DNA of 64,000 bases from Streptomyces hyderabadensis (GTDB taxonomy: Bacteria; Actinomycetota; Actinomycetes; Streptomycetales; Streptomycetaceae), in the NCBI RefSeq assembly GCF_020404845.1, contig NZ_JAIOJZ010000038.1:1-64000 (forward strand). Direction: 5' to 3'. Shown here in pieces: positions 24,484 to 32,732 of the stretch. The notes under the pieces were generated by a model. It was not told the origin of the DNA. It ran no database searches and was given only the letters and a program-made list of their open reading frames with translations. A program made the translations under genes and the position numbers. Positions within the stretch are counted from its first letter, which is position 1; the number at the start of each line of letters is the position of its first letter.

Positions 24484-24780
24484 TCACCTATCGATGCGGC
24501 CTGGAGTCCGCCCGCGCCCGCGGCCGCTCTCGCGTCGGCGGCCGCCGTCCCGTCGTGGACGACGACCAACGCCGGGATCTCCATGGTGCCTGGGCCAGGA
24601 CTCCGGCCTCGGGGAACGGCTCGCCTCGACGGCGGCGACGGTCCCGGGGGACAGGTGCCGGTCCCGGCCCGTGGGGACGACGACGGAGGCGCCGGCCGTC
24701 TCGTCGTCCACCAGCTCCGCCTCCACGACGTCGGCGGCCGCCGTGACGACGGCGAGTCGGCCGGCCGACCTGCCGCTCAC
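24484..24780 (-). CDS. Hypothetical small protein
   Basis: A GTG at 24780 overlaps the TGA of an upstream Cys-containing frame (GTGA) and opens a 98-residue frame. The middle, RLAVVTAAADVVEAELVDDE then VVVPTGRDRHLSPGTVAAVE, looks like a genuine beta-alpha protein, while the last 40 residues are R/G-rich and probably not native. The upstream frame (about 24777-24939) reads VFWDVTGKILKEHPP and CQGCGTRWPCEMAESAM, a CxxC...C pattern seen in many small Streptomyces proteins, but no start is visible. Both may be remnants trapped beside the Tn3 fragment. No function can be given. Confidence 0.35.
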   Translation of the reverse strand: MSGRSAGRLAVVTAAADVVEAELVDDETAGASVVVPTGRDRHLSPGTVAAVEASRSPRPESWPRHHGDPGVGRRPRRDGGRRRESGRGRGRTPGRIDR

Positions 24781-24963
24781 GCGCGCACCCCGACCTGCTG
24801 CATGGCGGACTCGGCCATCTCGCACGGCCAGCGCGTCCCGCAGCCCTGGCACGCCGGCTCGGGCCCCTCTGCGGGCGGATGCTCCTTGAGGATCTTCCCG
24901 GTGACGTCCCAGAAGACGGCGTGCCCGGCGGTGGACGGCTCCCGGCTCGCGCCGGGGAGCGCG

Positions 24964-25436
24964 GTCAGGGCCCGCTGGTAGCGGTGTTCGCCGAGTTCCA
25001 GTTCTCCCCGACCTGGAGCCCACCGTGGATATCCCGGCGCAGGTCCGGGCTGGCCAGGTAGTCACACGCGGAGATCGTGCGGACCGCACGCCCCGGCTCT
25101 TCGAGGGCGGTAGGTGGGGTGCTGGGGCCGCCGCGGGTGAAGCGCCGCAGCACCTGCTCGGCTTCCGCGGTGCCCAGGCGCAGCGCGGTGGCGTACTTGA
25201 CCATCTGGTCGTACTGCTGGGCGACCAGGTCCCACTTGATGGCCCGGGTCGACAGCGAGCCGCCGAGCGCCGACCAGCCGGGCGGGGAGTCGTCCGGGCG
25301 GTACAGGCGGATGCTGCCGATGTTCTTCAGCCGGGGCAGCAGCCGGAAGTTGAGCAGCTCGGTGAAGGCGAACCCGACCACGGAGCACCGTGCATGTCGA
25401 CGTGGTTCGACTCGATCTCGGCGTCCGTGCAGTGCG
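24964..25436 (-). mobile_element. tnpA: Tn3-family transposase internal fragment
   Basis: The minus strand encodes DAEIESNHVDMHG, SVVGFAFTELLNFRLLPRLK and NIGSIRLYRPDD, QQYDQMVKYATALRLGTAEA and FTRGGPSTPPT, the DDE region of actinobacterial Tn3-type TnpA including the S-V-V-G-F-A-F segment. Two frame changes are needed (near 25390 and at the RGGP region). It ends with LQVGENWNSAN before the position where the catalytic Glu would follow. It touches the stop of the CoA-transferase gene. With the 21.9-kb piece it marks a Tn3 copy broken and rearranged around the sigma-factor locus. Confidence 0.75.
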
Positions 25437-26852
25437 TCAGGCGCCGCCCCAGACCGGGGCATCCGTTCCCCACAGACCCGGCGGACGTGCCCAGTTCACC
25501 GGGCCCCCGTCGTACGACACCGGCGGCAGCGCGTGCCGCAGTCGGCCCATGGGACTGTCGGTCTCGGTCAGCCAGTGTTCGGCGTCGAAGCCCTCTTCCT
25601 CGCCCGGAGCGGGTGCCAGATCGTGGACCAACCAGTGCGCGGTCTGCGTCAGCGCCAGGCGGACCAGCCGTGTGCCGCCCGTGCGGTGCTGCTCGGTGAG
25701 CGCGCGCAGGACACCAGCCGCGAGCAGATAGCCGGTGCCGTGGTCGAGCGCCTGAGCGGGCAGCGCACCGGGCGAGTCCGGCGAACCCTCCAGCTCGGCG
25801 ATGCCGGTGGCCACCTGGACCAGGCTGTCGAAGCCGCGCCGCTCGCGCCACGGTCCGTAACGTCCCCACGCGGAGAGCTGGGCGATGACGAGACCCGGGC
25901 GGCGCTCGGCGAGCGCCTCGGGCGTCAGTCCGAACCGTTCCAGCGCGCCCGGCCGGTAACCGGTGACCACCACGTCTGCCGCATCGAGCAGTTCCTCGAA
26001 GAGCCTGCGGTCGGTGTCCTCTCCCAGGTCCAGGGTGGCCGAGCGTTTCCCCATCCCCGTGTCGTTGTGGGCCTCCTGACTCTCCGGCAGCTGCGGGGCG
26101 TCGATCCGCAGCACGTCAGCGCCGAGCAACGCGAGCGTTCGGGTGGCGACCGGTCCGGCCAGTACGCGGGTCAGGTCCAGGACGCGCAGCCCCGCGCACG
26201 GTAGTGCGGCACCACCGAGCATTCGATCGAGCATTCGATCCGGGGCATCATCGATGCGCGCCGTCGTCAGCAGCGGCTGCCCCGCGACCATGACCCCCTG
26301 CTCGCTCCTGGCCCAGTCCTCGGGGCCGCGTGCCGCGACGGCCAAACCGCCCGCCGCGTACACGGTCTCCTCCACTTCCAGCGCGGTAAGCCCCGCGATG
26401 GCCTGGGCCACCGCGTCCACCGCGTCCACCGCCTCCTCGCCGGCGTTCCCCGGCACCCCGAGAGCAGCGAGCAATCGGGCCCGGTTGTGCGGGTAGTTGG
26501 CGTGCGTACGAACCCATCCGTCGGCCGCCCGCCAGAACCGGGACAGCGGAGCGAAGGCCGACCACGCTCTCCCGTCGGCCCGCATCAGCCGGTCGCTGAG
26601 GAACGCCGTCGCGACCGCCTCGTCATCGACCCGCACACGGGGCACGGGGCGCCCCGTGCGTACGGAAGTGAGCTCGGCGGCCGCGAGCGAACACACCGCG
26701 ACGGTGGCTCGCGCCAGCTCCATGACGGGCAGCCGCGCCGGCAGCCCTCCGGACGGACCGCCGTAGGAGACCCGGTCGAGCAGCGAAGAATCGGCACCCA
26801 GTGCCGACCAAGCCTGCGAGGCTCCCGAGTTGATTGGAGAATCCATCCCCAC
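25437..26852 (-). CDS. CaiB/BaiF-type (family III) CoA-transferase
   Basis: A 471-residue protein made of two CaiB-like halves. The second half is canonical: GLRVLDLTRVLAGPVATRTL, LALLGADVLRID, KRSATLDL, ADVVVTGYRPGALERFG, GLVIAQLSAWGRYGPW and a GYLLAAGVLRAL helix. Family III enzymes move CoA between acids via an aspartyl-CoA intermediate. The first half (residues 1-200) is a divergent copy. Start 26852 (or the ATG two codons in) lacks a strong ribosome site. It ends right at the Tn3 fragment, and the last residues WGGA could be native or clipped. Substrate unknown. Confidence 0.82.
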   Translation of the reverse strand: MGMDSPINSGASQAWSALGADSSLLDRVSYGGPSGGLPARLPVMELARATVAVCSLAAAELTSVRTGRPVPRVRVDDEAVATAFLSDRLMRADGRAWSAFAPLSRFWRAADGWVRTHANYPHNRARLLAALGVPGNAGEEAVDAVDAVAQAIAGLTALEVEETVYAAGGLAVAARGPEDWARSEQGVMVAGQPLLTTARIDDAPDRMLDRMLGGAALPCAGLRVLDLTRVLAGPVATRTLALLGADVLRIDAPQLPESQEAHNDTGMGKRSATLDLGEDTDRRLFEELLDAADVVVTGYRPGALERFGLTPEALAERRPGLVIAQLSAWGRYGPWRERRGFDSLVQVATGIAELEGSPDSPGALPAQALDHGTGYLLAAGVLRALTEQHRTGGTRLVRLALTQTAHWLVHDLAPAPGEEEGFDAEHWLTETDSPMGRLRHALPPVSYDGGPVNWARPPGLWGTDAPVWGGA

Positions 26853-26904
26853 ACTGTGGCACTGAGTGTCATCTATGGGAAGGATTGCATCCTGGACCCA
26901 GGCC

Positions 26905-27116
26905 CTCGCCGACGTACTACTGGGATTCGGCCGGAGACGCCGCCCGCGCCCGCGGAGCCCTCCGCGGACGGCCGCTCGTCGACGATGACGAAGGAGCAGC
27001 TACGGCACGCCCGCCACCTGCTCGCCCGCCGGGAGAAACCGGCATGTCGATTGCGAAGCTCCTCGGCGTCTGCAGGAGCCCGAAGTACAAAACCCTCCAG
27101 GGCGCCCCCGCCTAAA
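26905..27116 (+). mobile_element. tnpR: Serine recombinase (Tn3 resolvase) C-terminal fragment
   Basis: Two overlapping plus frames give DGRSSTMTKEQLRHARHLLA and TGMSIAKLLGVCRSPKYKTL. Joined, they form the C-terminal helix-turn-helix of Tn3-type resolvases (R-P-x-x-M-T-x-E-Q...S-I-A-K-L-L-G-V-S-R-x-T-I-Y-K). The catalytic N-terminal domain with the Ser is absent. It is 1.5 kb from a tnpA fragment on the other strand and probably comes from the same ancestral transposon. Confidence 0.6.
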
Positions 27117-27733
27117 CGCGGCGAAGGCTGTGTCCACTGTTTCCGGGGTCTCGCTCCCGCAGGGCCGCTGACGCGTTGGGTGATGGCGCCCCGGCTCACC
27201 AGACTGGCCCGGACTGCCCAGCGGTATCAGGGGTATCTGAGCCAGCCTGGCCGCGCCGTACAATCACGCCCTAATGGAGCGCCGCCCGCTCGATCTCGTC
27301 CACTCGCGGTACAGAGGAAGTCGGCGACCTTGCCCCGGTCGTGCACGTCCGGGCGGGCCATAGCTGGCCGTCACCCGACTCGTTGGCCGGTTATGAGTAC
27401 GCATGCGCAGGTGTCGAGGTGCCCGTTGTCCCTTCGCCCCCCTTCCGGTGAGCAAGTTCCTTCGAGCGAGCCCGGCCAGGCCGAGCGAACACGGCCGGGC
27501 AGCAAGCACAACTCCACTGCCGCAGCTTGACCGTTTGACCCCATAGGACGTCGCATCAGGGACATCCAGAGCATCCCGCTCGCGGTGTCGCTGACCGGCG
27601 GAAGCCCCGGGCGACGAGATTCCTGCCATCGCGGGCCAGGTCGGCAGAACCCGCCGACGCCCCGACGCCCCGACGCCCTGCCGGCTGACCGCGGCGGCGC
27701 GAGCCTGAGGTCCTGCGGCAACACTGAAGCAGC
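27117..27733. other. Gene-free interval
   Basis: I see no convincing coding region, RNA gene or repeat here. Open frames on both strands are rich in Arg/Pro/Gly and show no family likeness. It may hold decayed transposon sequence, given the resolvase fragment on its left. Confidence 0.5.
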
Positions 27734-28813
27734 TCACCGGGACTGCCCTGTCGCAGCGCCGTCCACCGCGGCCCCGTCGAGGGCGCGCGGCAGCCATGCG
27801 GAGATGATCTGGAGGACTTCGGGGAGCTTGGTGATCGCGCAGTGCCCGGTGTCGGGCAGGAGGTGGACCTCGGTGTCGCGGCGGCCTTGGAAGATCAGGG
27901 TGTCGGCCTGCGGGACGTGGACGTCGTCGGCGCCGTTGATGACGAGCATCGGCGTCTGACGGTCCAGATCGAGCAGCGGACGCAGGGAGAACGCCTCCAG
28001 CGCCGAGGCCAGTTCTTCCAGCGACGGGTGTCGGTCGTAGCCCAGGGCGTTGCCGATGATGCCGTCCATGCCGAACCGGACCTGGCGGGCCGCGAACGCC
28101 TCCTCGACGGGTGCGCCGAGCACGATGGCCGCGTCGGGATCACCGGCCAGGCCGGTGCGGGCCGAGTAGTGGCCGCCCATCGAGACGCCCATGTGCACCA
28201 CTACGCCGTTGCCCAGTGTCCGGGCGTGAGCGATCAGGCCACGGACGATCTCGGAGCCGTCCGGACTCATCGGTACCCGGGACTCGCCGGTCCCCGGGAT
28301 GTCGAAGGCCATCAACGGCATGTGGAGGTGGTGAATGAGCCCCGTCATCAACGAGTGCAGGTCCATCTTCCAGCCGTCGACACCTCCGCTGAACAGCAGC
28401 ACCGGCCCTCGCCGGACACCGGGCGGCGTCAGGACGTGCACGGGCAGCGTCGTCGTGCCGCCGCGGTAGGGCAGATCCAGCATCTTCCGCTGGAAGTCCA
28501 CCCCGAATCCGGGAGCCGCGAGCTGGTACTGCCGGATCTGGTGGGACAGCGCGGTCCGCTTGGCCCCATCCGCGAGGGTCGGGAACTTCGCCCACCCGTA
28601 GGCCAGGGCTGCAAGGCCGTGCGACCCGGCGGCGGCGTAGCGCTCCGCTAGCCGTGACCACTCGTACACCCACCCGCCGGGCGCATCCGCCCACATCTCG
28701 GTGATCGCCGAGCGGACCACATCCACGTCCTCGGCCGGCAGCCCGGTGTTGACCATCTGCGGGTACCGCTCGGTGAACAGCCCCTCCACTTCCAGTGGCC
28801 ACTGGTACGACAT
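27734..28813 (-). CDS. Alpha/beta hydrolase (FrsA/DUF1100-like esterase)
   Basis: ATG 28813 is chosen because GGAGGG lies 6 nt upstream; an ATG seven codons earlier lacks one. The 359-residue protein has a helical N-terminal cap (about residues 1-120) and an alpha/beta core: GPVLLFSGGVDGWKMD (oxyanion loop), nucleophile elbow GVSMGGHYSA, acid in INGADDVHVP and His in LPDTGHCAI. The layout resembles FrsA-like and 2,6-dihydroxypseudooxynicotine-hydrolase-like C-C/C-O hydrolases. It is divergent from a TetR gene with two clear operators between; the TetR likely represses it. Confidence 0.85.
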   Translation of the reverse strand: MSYQWPLEVEGLFTERYPQMVNTGLPAEDVDVVRSAITEMWADAPGGWVYEWSRLAERYAAAGSHGLAALAYGWAKFPTLADGAKRTALSHQIRQYQLAAPGFGVDFQRKMLDLPYRGGTTTLPVHVLTPPGVRRGPVLLFSGGVDGWKMDLHSLMTGLIHHLHMPLMAFDIPGTGESRVPMSPDGSEIVRGLIAHARTLGNGVVVHMGVSMGGHYSARTGLAGDPDAAIVLGAPVEEAFAARQVRFGMDGIIGNALGYDRHPSLEELASALEAFSLRPLLDLDRQTPMLVINGADDVHVPQADTLIFQGRRDTEVHLLPDTGHCAITKLPEVLQIISAWLPRALDGAAVDGAATGQSR

Positions 28814-28835
28814 GACGCCCTCCGGAGCACTCATT

Positions 28836-28908
28836 CTTAACGCAGGGATTCTGCGTTAGCGACACGGTAACCAGGCGGCATCCTTAACGCAAGATGCATG
28901 CGTTAAGG
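28836..28908. promoter_or_regulatory. Two TetR operators (TTAACGCA-N7-TGCGTTAA)
   Basis: CCTTAACGCA (28882-28891) and TGCGTTAAGG (28899-28908) form a perfect 10-bp inverted repeat around 7 nt, ending 7 bp before the TetR ATG. A second site, CTTAACGCA-N7-TGCGTTAG (28836-28859), overlaps the start region of the hydrolase transcript. Identical half sites and spacing at both promoters point to one TetR dimer binding each. Confidence 0.8.
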
Positions 28909-28915
28909 TGGGTTC

Positions 28916-29500
28916 ATGGGTGAGGGACACGTGCGCCGCAGGACCGGCGGCCGATCCGCGCGGGTCCGACAGGCGGTCCTGGACGCGACGTTGCAGGCCG
29001 TGGCCGAGCATGGGGCCGACGCGGTCAGCATCCCCGAAATCGCCCGGCAGGCCGGCGTCCACGAAACCTCGGTCTACCGGCGGTGGGGCGGCCGCGAGCA
29101 GCTCGTCACCGACGCGCTCCTGGCCCACAGTCAAGAGCTGCTGCCCGTCCCCGACACCGGAACCCTGCGCGGTGACCTCATCGCCTTCGCCGACTCGCTG
29201 GCCGCCTATCTGGCCACCCCTCTGGGCACAGCGCTCACCCGCGCCATGTCGGCCACCCACGACGACGCCGCCCTCGCCGAGAACCGGCAGCGGTTCTGGG
29301 ACACCCGCATCGATCTCGCCCAGGTCATGATCGACCGAGCGGTCGCCCGGGGGGAACTCCCCGAAGACACCGATCCCGCGCTCGCCGTTGAACTCCTCGG
29401 CGCGCCCCTGCACTTCCGGTCGCTGCTCACCCGTCAGCCCGTCGACTCCGCCTTCACGGCCAAAGTCGTCGACGTCCTCCTCACCGGCCTCCGAGGCTGA
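28916..29500 (+). CDS. TetR/AcrR-family regulator
   Basis: A 194-residue repressor. The HTH is AVAEHGADAVSIPEIARQAG and VHETSVYRRWGGREQLV; the C-terminal domain (TetR_C-like, PDTGTLRGDLIAFADSL, RAVARGELPEDTDP, LGAPLHFRSLL) is of the type common in actinobacteria. Twin palindromes immediately upstream indicate autorepression plus repression of the divergent hydrolase at 28813. The ligand is probably the hydrolase substrate or an analogue. Confidence 0.9.
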   Translation: MGEGHVRRRTGGRSARVRQAVLDATLQAVAEHGADAVSIPEIARQAGVHETSVYRRWGGREQLVTDALLAHSQELLPVPDTGTLRGDLIAFADSLAAYLATPLGTALTRAMSATHDDAALAENRQRFWDTRIDLAQVMIDRAVARGELPEDTDPALAVELLGAPLHFRSLLTRQPVDSAFTAKVVDVLLTGLRG

Positions 29501-29688
29501 CCGGGACACCGGAGAAGCTGCCCATCCAGGCGTCGAGAGCCCCGGTCGAGTGCGTCCTGCACGCATGTGGGGTCCGGCCGGGAGCCTCGGTACATGCCTG
29601 GCGCATGGGAACGCCCTGACACTCAGGATGCCTCCTCACCGCGCACCCGAGGCCAGAGGGTTCAGCCCCGCGCGGCACAGGAGGGTGT

Positions 29689-30735
29689 TCATGACGCGGG
29701 GGCCTCCCGGTGGTCGGCTGCGTCGGTGGTCAGGTCGACCAGGACCTTTCCGGTGACGCCGTCCTCCACGGCCTGGTGCGCTTCGGCCGTGCGGTCGAGT
29801 GGGTAGAGGTGCAGCGGCAGGCCCGCTTCGGCGCCGACCGGGAGGGCACCGGCGTCGAGTGCGTCGAAGACTGCGGCGAGTCCGTTGCGGCGGGCCGCGG
29901 CCGGGATGCCGTAGAGGAAGACGCCGTGCCAGCGGCGGTTGGCCGAGGTGGACTCCAGGACGGGCACCGTGACCGCGTCGGCGGGCGTGCCGCCGTAGAA
30001 GGCGATGACGCCGTTGTCCGCGAGCACTGCCCGGTCCAGGTCCGCGTTGGCCGCCACGGCCACCTCCACGACGGTGTCGACGCCTGAGGGGGCGAGGTCC
30101 CGGACGGCGTCGGCGAGGTGCGTAGTGGTGCGGTAGTCCAGTACGTGGTGGGCCCCCGCGGCCGTGGCCAGTTCGGCCTTGGTGCTGCTGCTGACGGTGG
30201 CGACGACGGTGGCGCCGGACCAGACGGCGAGCTGAATGGCGGCATGTCCGACGGCGCCGGCCCCGCCGGCGACCAGAACGGTGCGGCCGGACAGGGCGCC
30301 GGGCCCCAGCCTGCGCGGTCCGTCTTCGTGCAGGGTGAGCGTGCGGTGCGCGGTGAGGGCGGGGATGCCCAGGCTGGCACCGTGGGCGAAACCGGCGGAG
30401 TCGGGCAGCGCAACGGCCAGCTCGGCGGGGATGACGAGCTGCTCCTGCGCGGTACCGTCCGCCCGTTGCCAAGCGGCGCCCCACAGCCACACCCGCTGCC
30501 CCACGCGGTCGGTGGCGACGTCCTCGCCGACCGCGTCGATCACCCCGGCGCCGTCGTAGTGCGGTACTTGGACCGTCTCCGGGTCGACGGACGCCCGGCG
30601 CTTGACGTCGATGGGGTTCACCCCGGAGACGCGGACGTCGACACGCACCTCACCGGGCCCTGGTCGCGGAACCGGGCGCTCGATCATCCGGAGGGTGTCG
30701 GGCGGACCGGAGCGGGTGTACGCGATGGCTCTCAC
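29689..30735 (-). CDS. NADPH:quinone oxidoreductase-like (zeta-crystallin type) MDR protein
   Basis: A 348-residue medium-chain dehydrogenase/reductase without the structural zinc cysteines. N-terminal MRAIAYTRSGPPDTLRMIER, the catalytic-domain SGVNPIDVKRR, and the Rossmann motif LVAGGAGAVGHAAIQLA with TKAELATAAGAHHVLDY and KVLVDL at the end are typical of quinone reductases. It should use NADPH to reduce quinones or enones. It lies 83 bp from a Dabb gene on the same strand; the pair may be co-transcribed. Confidence 0.87.
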   Translation of the reverse strand: MRAIAYTRSGPPDTLRMIERPVPRPGPGEVRVDVRVSGVNPIDVKRRASVDPETVQVPHYDGAGVIDAVGEDVATDRVGQRVWLWGAAWQRADGTAQEQLVIPAELAVALPDSAGFAHGASLGIPALTAHRTLTLHEDGPRRLGPGALSGRTVLVAGGAGAVGHAAIQLAVWSGATVVATVSSSTKAELATAAGAHHVLDYRTTTHLADAVRDLAPSGVDTVVEVAVAANADLDRAVLADNGVIAFYGGTPADAVTVPVLESTSANRRWHGVFLYGIPAAARRNGLAAVFDALDAGALPVGAEAGLPLHLYPLDRTAEAHQAVEDGVTGKVLVDLTTDAADHREAPAS

Positions 30736-30817
30736 GGGGTGTCCTCGGGTCGCTGGACTGTGACCCGCCGTGCAACAGGCGGGAGGGGGCGAAGTGGCTG
30801 GTCGGGCCGTGGAGGTG

Positions 30818-31207
30818 TCAGCCGTTGGGCCGGCCCGCGTCGGAGATCACGTCGGTGAGTTCGGGGTTCTCGTCGAGGCGTCGCTGGTGCAGGGCGGCGA
30901 TCCTGGGGCCCATCTCCGGATCCGGGTCGTCGACGACGTCGAACATGGCGAAGGTCTCCAGTAGCGGCCAGCCGAGACGGTCGGTGCACAGGTGAGCCGG
31001 GTGGGTGAGGTAGGCCCAGTAGGCGTCGAGGTCGGCGAGCACGACGGTGGCGGACCAGGTGTAGTCGCCGCCGTGTTCGCGTCCGACGAAGACGGACTCG
31101 ACCGCCGGCACCTCCTGTGCGTGCTCACGCAGGCTGGTCAGGAGCTCGTCGAGTTGCTTCTCGGTGACATCGGGTTTGACGGTGAAACGGATGACGTGAT
31201 GGATCAC
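30818..31207 (-). CDS. Dabb-family stress-responsive A/B barrel protein
   Basis: GTG 31207 follows AAGGAG with ideal spacing and yields 129 residues starting VIHHVIRFTVKPDVTEKQLD. The pattern F-V-G-R-E-H-G-G-D-Y-T-W-S and YLTHPAHLCTDRLGWP gives the ferredoxin-like barrel with conserved Tyr and His found in the Dabb family (which includes plant olivetolic acid cyclase). Function may be as a cyclase, isomerase or monooxygenase-like enzyme. It is divergent from a second Dabb gene at 31302 that is clearly related, with a 94-bp shared promoter region. Confidence 0.82.
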   Translation of the reverse strand: MIHHVIRFTVKPDVTEKQLDELLTSLREHAQEVPAVESVFVGREHGGDYTWSATVVLADLDAYWAYLTHPAHLCTDRLGWPLLETFAMFDVVDDPDPEMGPRIAALHQRRLDENPELTDVISDAGRPNG

Positions 31208-31301
31208 GGTCCACTCCTTGCGGTTCTGTGCTGGCGGAGGGGTTACCCTCGAGGTTAATGCATCGAAGAGTTGCGTCAACCGGCGTCCGGGAGGCTCCGC
31301 G

Positions 31302-31706
31302 GTGATCTACCACTCGATCCGGTTCAAACTGAAGCCGGATGCCGATCACGGCCAGATCGAGGACACTCTCGAGCACCTGCGCCGATTGGGGCGTGAGCTT
31401 TCCGTCGTGCGGTCCTTCGTGGTGGGACAGGACATCGGGGGCGAGTTCGACTACGGCGCCACCTACGTCCTCGAGGGCGTCGACGACTACCACGCGTACA
31501 TGTATGCCCCGCTCCACCGCGCGACCGACGACGTGGGCATGCCCCTGATCGAACGGATGACTTCGTTCGACATCACCGACGACCCCGACCCCGCCGTGGG
31601 CGAGAGGATCCAGGAGATCCACCGGACCCGGTACGCGGGCGACCCCGCGCTCAAGAACATGATCGACCAGATCGGCTCCTACACAGGCAGCGGCGTCGAG
31701 AGCTGA
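31302..31706 (+). CDS. Dabb-family stress-responsive A/B barrel protein
   Basis: GTG 31302 with GGGAGG 7 nt upstream gives 134 residues. VIYHSIRFKLKPDADHGQIE, SFVVGQDIGGEFDYGATYVL and MYAPLHRATDDVGMP parallel the divergent Dabb gene (F-V-G-x-x-x-G-G-x-Y/F, H-x-x-x-D-x-x-G-x-P), so the two arose by duplication or form a heteromer. Both keep a His near the middle. An imperfect inverted repeat GTTAATGCA...TGCGTCAAC (31253-31279) between them resembles the nearby TetR half sites but with a wider gap. Confidence 0.82.
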   Translation: MIYHSIRFKLKPDADHGQIEDTLEHLRRLGRELSVVRSFVVGQDIGGEFDYGATYVLEGVDDYHAYMYAPLHRATDDVGMPLIERMTSFDITDDPDPAVGERIQEIHRTRYAGDPALKNMIDQIGSYTGSGVES

Positions 31707-31790
31707 CCTGCGGGACGGCCGCGGGAACAGACCGCTCGGTCACAGATGCGCTCACCAGGACCAGCCCTTCAACTTCGAGCGAGTTCTTCC

Positions 31791-32732
31791 ATGCATGTTT
31801 TCGTCACCGGGCCGACGGGCTCGATCGGTTCCGCCGTCGTCACCGAGTTGATCGCGTCCGGCCACCGGGTCAGCGGGCTGGCACGCTCCGACGCGTCGGC
31901 CGACGCCCTCGCCGCGGCCGGGGCCGAGGTCAGGCGCGGCACCCTCGACGACCGCGACCTCCTGCGAGCGGCTGCCGACGCCGCGGACGGCACCATCCAC
32001 CTCGCGTTCGACCACGCGAAGGCGTTCGGCGGGGACTTCCGGACGGCCGCGGCCGAGGAGCGCAGCGCCGTCGAGGCGTTCGGTGAGGCGCTCGCGGGTT
32101 CCGGCCGGCCGCTCGTCGTCGCCGTCGGGACGGGCGGCATTGCACCGGAGGGCATAGTGGCGACCGAACGTGACGGACACGAGATCGGCCCGGCCGAGGT
32201 GGGCGCCAACAGCCCGGCGGCCCGACTGGCCACCGCCGAGCTGGCCTTGTCCTTCGCTTCCCGCGGGATTCGTTCCTCGATCGTGAGGCTGCCGCCGACT
32301 GCCCACGGCGAGGGAGACCCCGCCTTCATCGCGGAACTCGTCGGCATCGCCCGGCGGACGGGAGCCTCCGGCTACCTCGGGGACGGGTCGAACCGCTGGC
32401 CTGCGGTGCACCGGCTCGACGCCGCGCACCTGTTCCGCCTGGCGTTGGAAAGGGCCCCGGCGGGCACCACCCTGCACGCCGTCGCCGAGGAAGGGGTGCC
32501 GTTCCGCTCCGTCGCGGAGGTGATCGGAAGGCACCTGGGCGTCCCGGTGTCGCCGGTGGCCGCCGAAGACGCCGACCGGCACTTCGACTGGCTCGGGGGC
32601 CTGGTCGGGCTGGACATTCCGGTGTCCGGCGCACTGACCCGGGATGCACTCGGCTGGCAGCCCGTGCGGCCCGGCCTTCTCGACGACCTGGAACAGGGGC
32701 ACTACTTCAGGAGTTCGGTGGCTCCGGGCTGA
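31791..32732 (+). CDS. NAD-dependent epimerase/SDR (atypical, extended)
   Basis: A 313-residue protein from ATG 31791. MHVFVTGPTGSIGSAVVTEL is a G-x-x-G-x-x-G Rossmann start and LARSDASADALAAAGAEVRR the second strand with the NADP-favouring Arg. It lacks a clear Y-x-x-x-K, so it belongs to atypical SDRs (YbjT/NmrA-like or SDR_a). GYLGDGSNRWPAVHRLDAAH is the conserved substrate-side loop. Role: NAD(P)H-binding reductase or epimerase of unknown substrate. Its 3' end overlaps that of the convergent TetR gene by 26 bp. Confidence 0.82.
   Translation: MHVFVTGPTGSIGSAVVTELIASGHRVSGLARSDASADALAAAGAEVRRGTLDDRDLLRAAADAADGTIHLAFDHAKAFGGDFRTAAAEERSAVEAFGEALAGSGRPLVVAVGTGGIAPEGIVATERDGHEIGPAEVGANSPAARLATAELALSFASRGIRSSIVRLPPTAHGEGDPAFIAELVGIARRTGASGYLGDGSNRWPAVHRLDAAHLFRLALERAPAGTTLHAVAEEGVPFRSVAEVIGRHLGVPVSPVAAEDADRHFDWLGGLVGLDIPVSGALTRDALGWQPVRPGLLDDLEQGHYFRSSVAPG

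Noticed and set aside
21743..24889. Very long plus-strand open frame of over 1000 codons
   Set aside because: It is antisense to the clear sigma-factor, DGPF and DinB genes and shows no domain likeness; high GC keeps such frames open.
26853..27733. A hidden biosynthetic or RNA gene in the gap before the hydrolase
   Set aside because: Apart from the resolvase fragment, no frame or structure shows convincing conservation.
31253..31279. GTTAATGCA...TGCGTCAAC as a third site of the TetR at 28916
   Set aside because: Two mismatches and a 9-nt rather than 7-nt centre; resemblance is too weak to assign.
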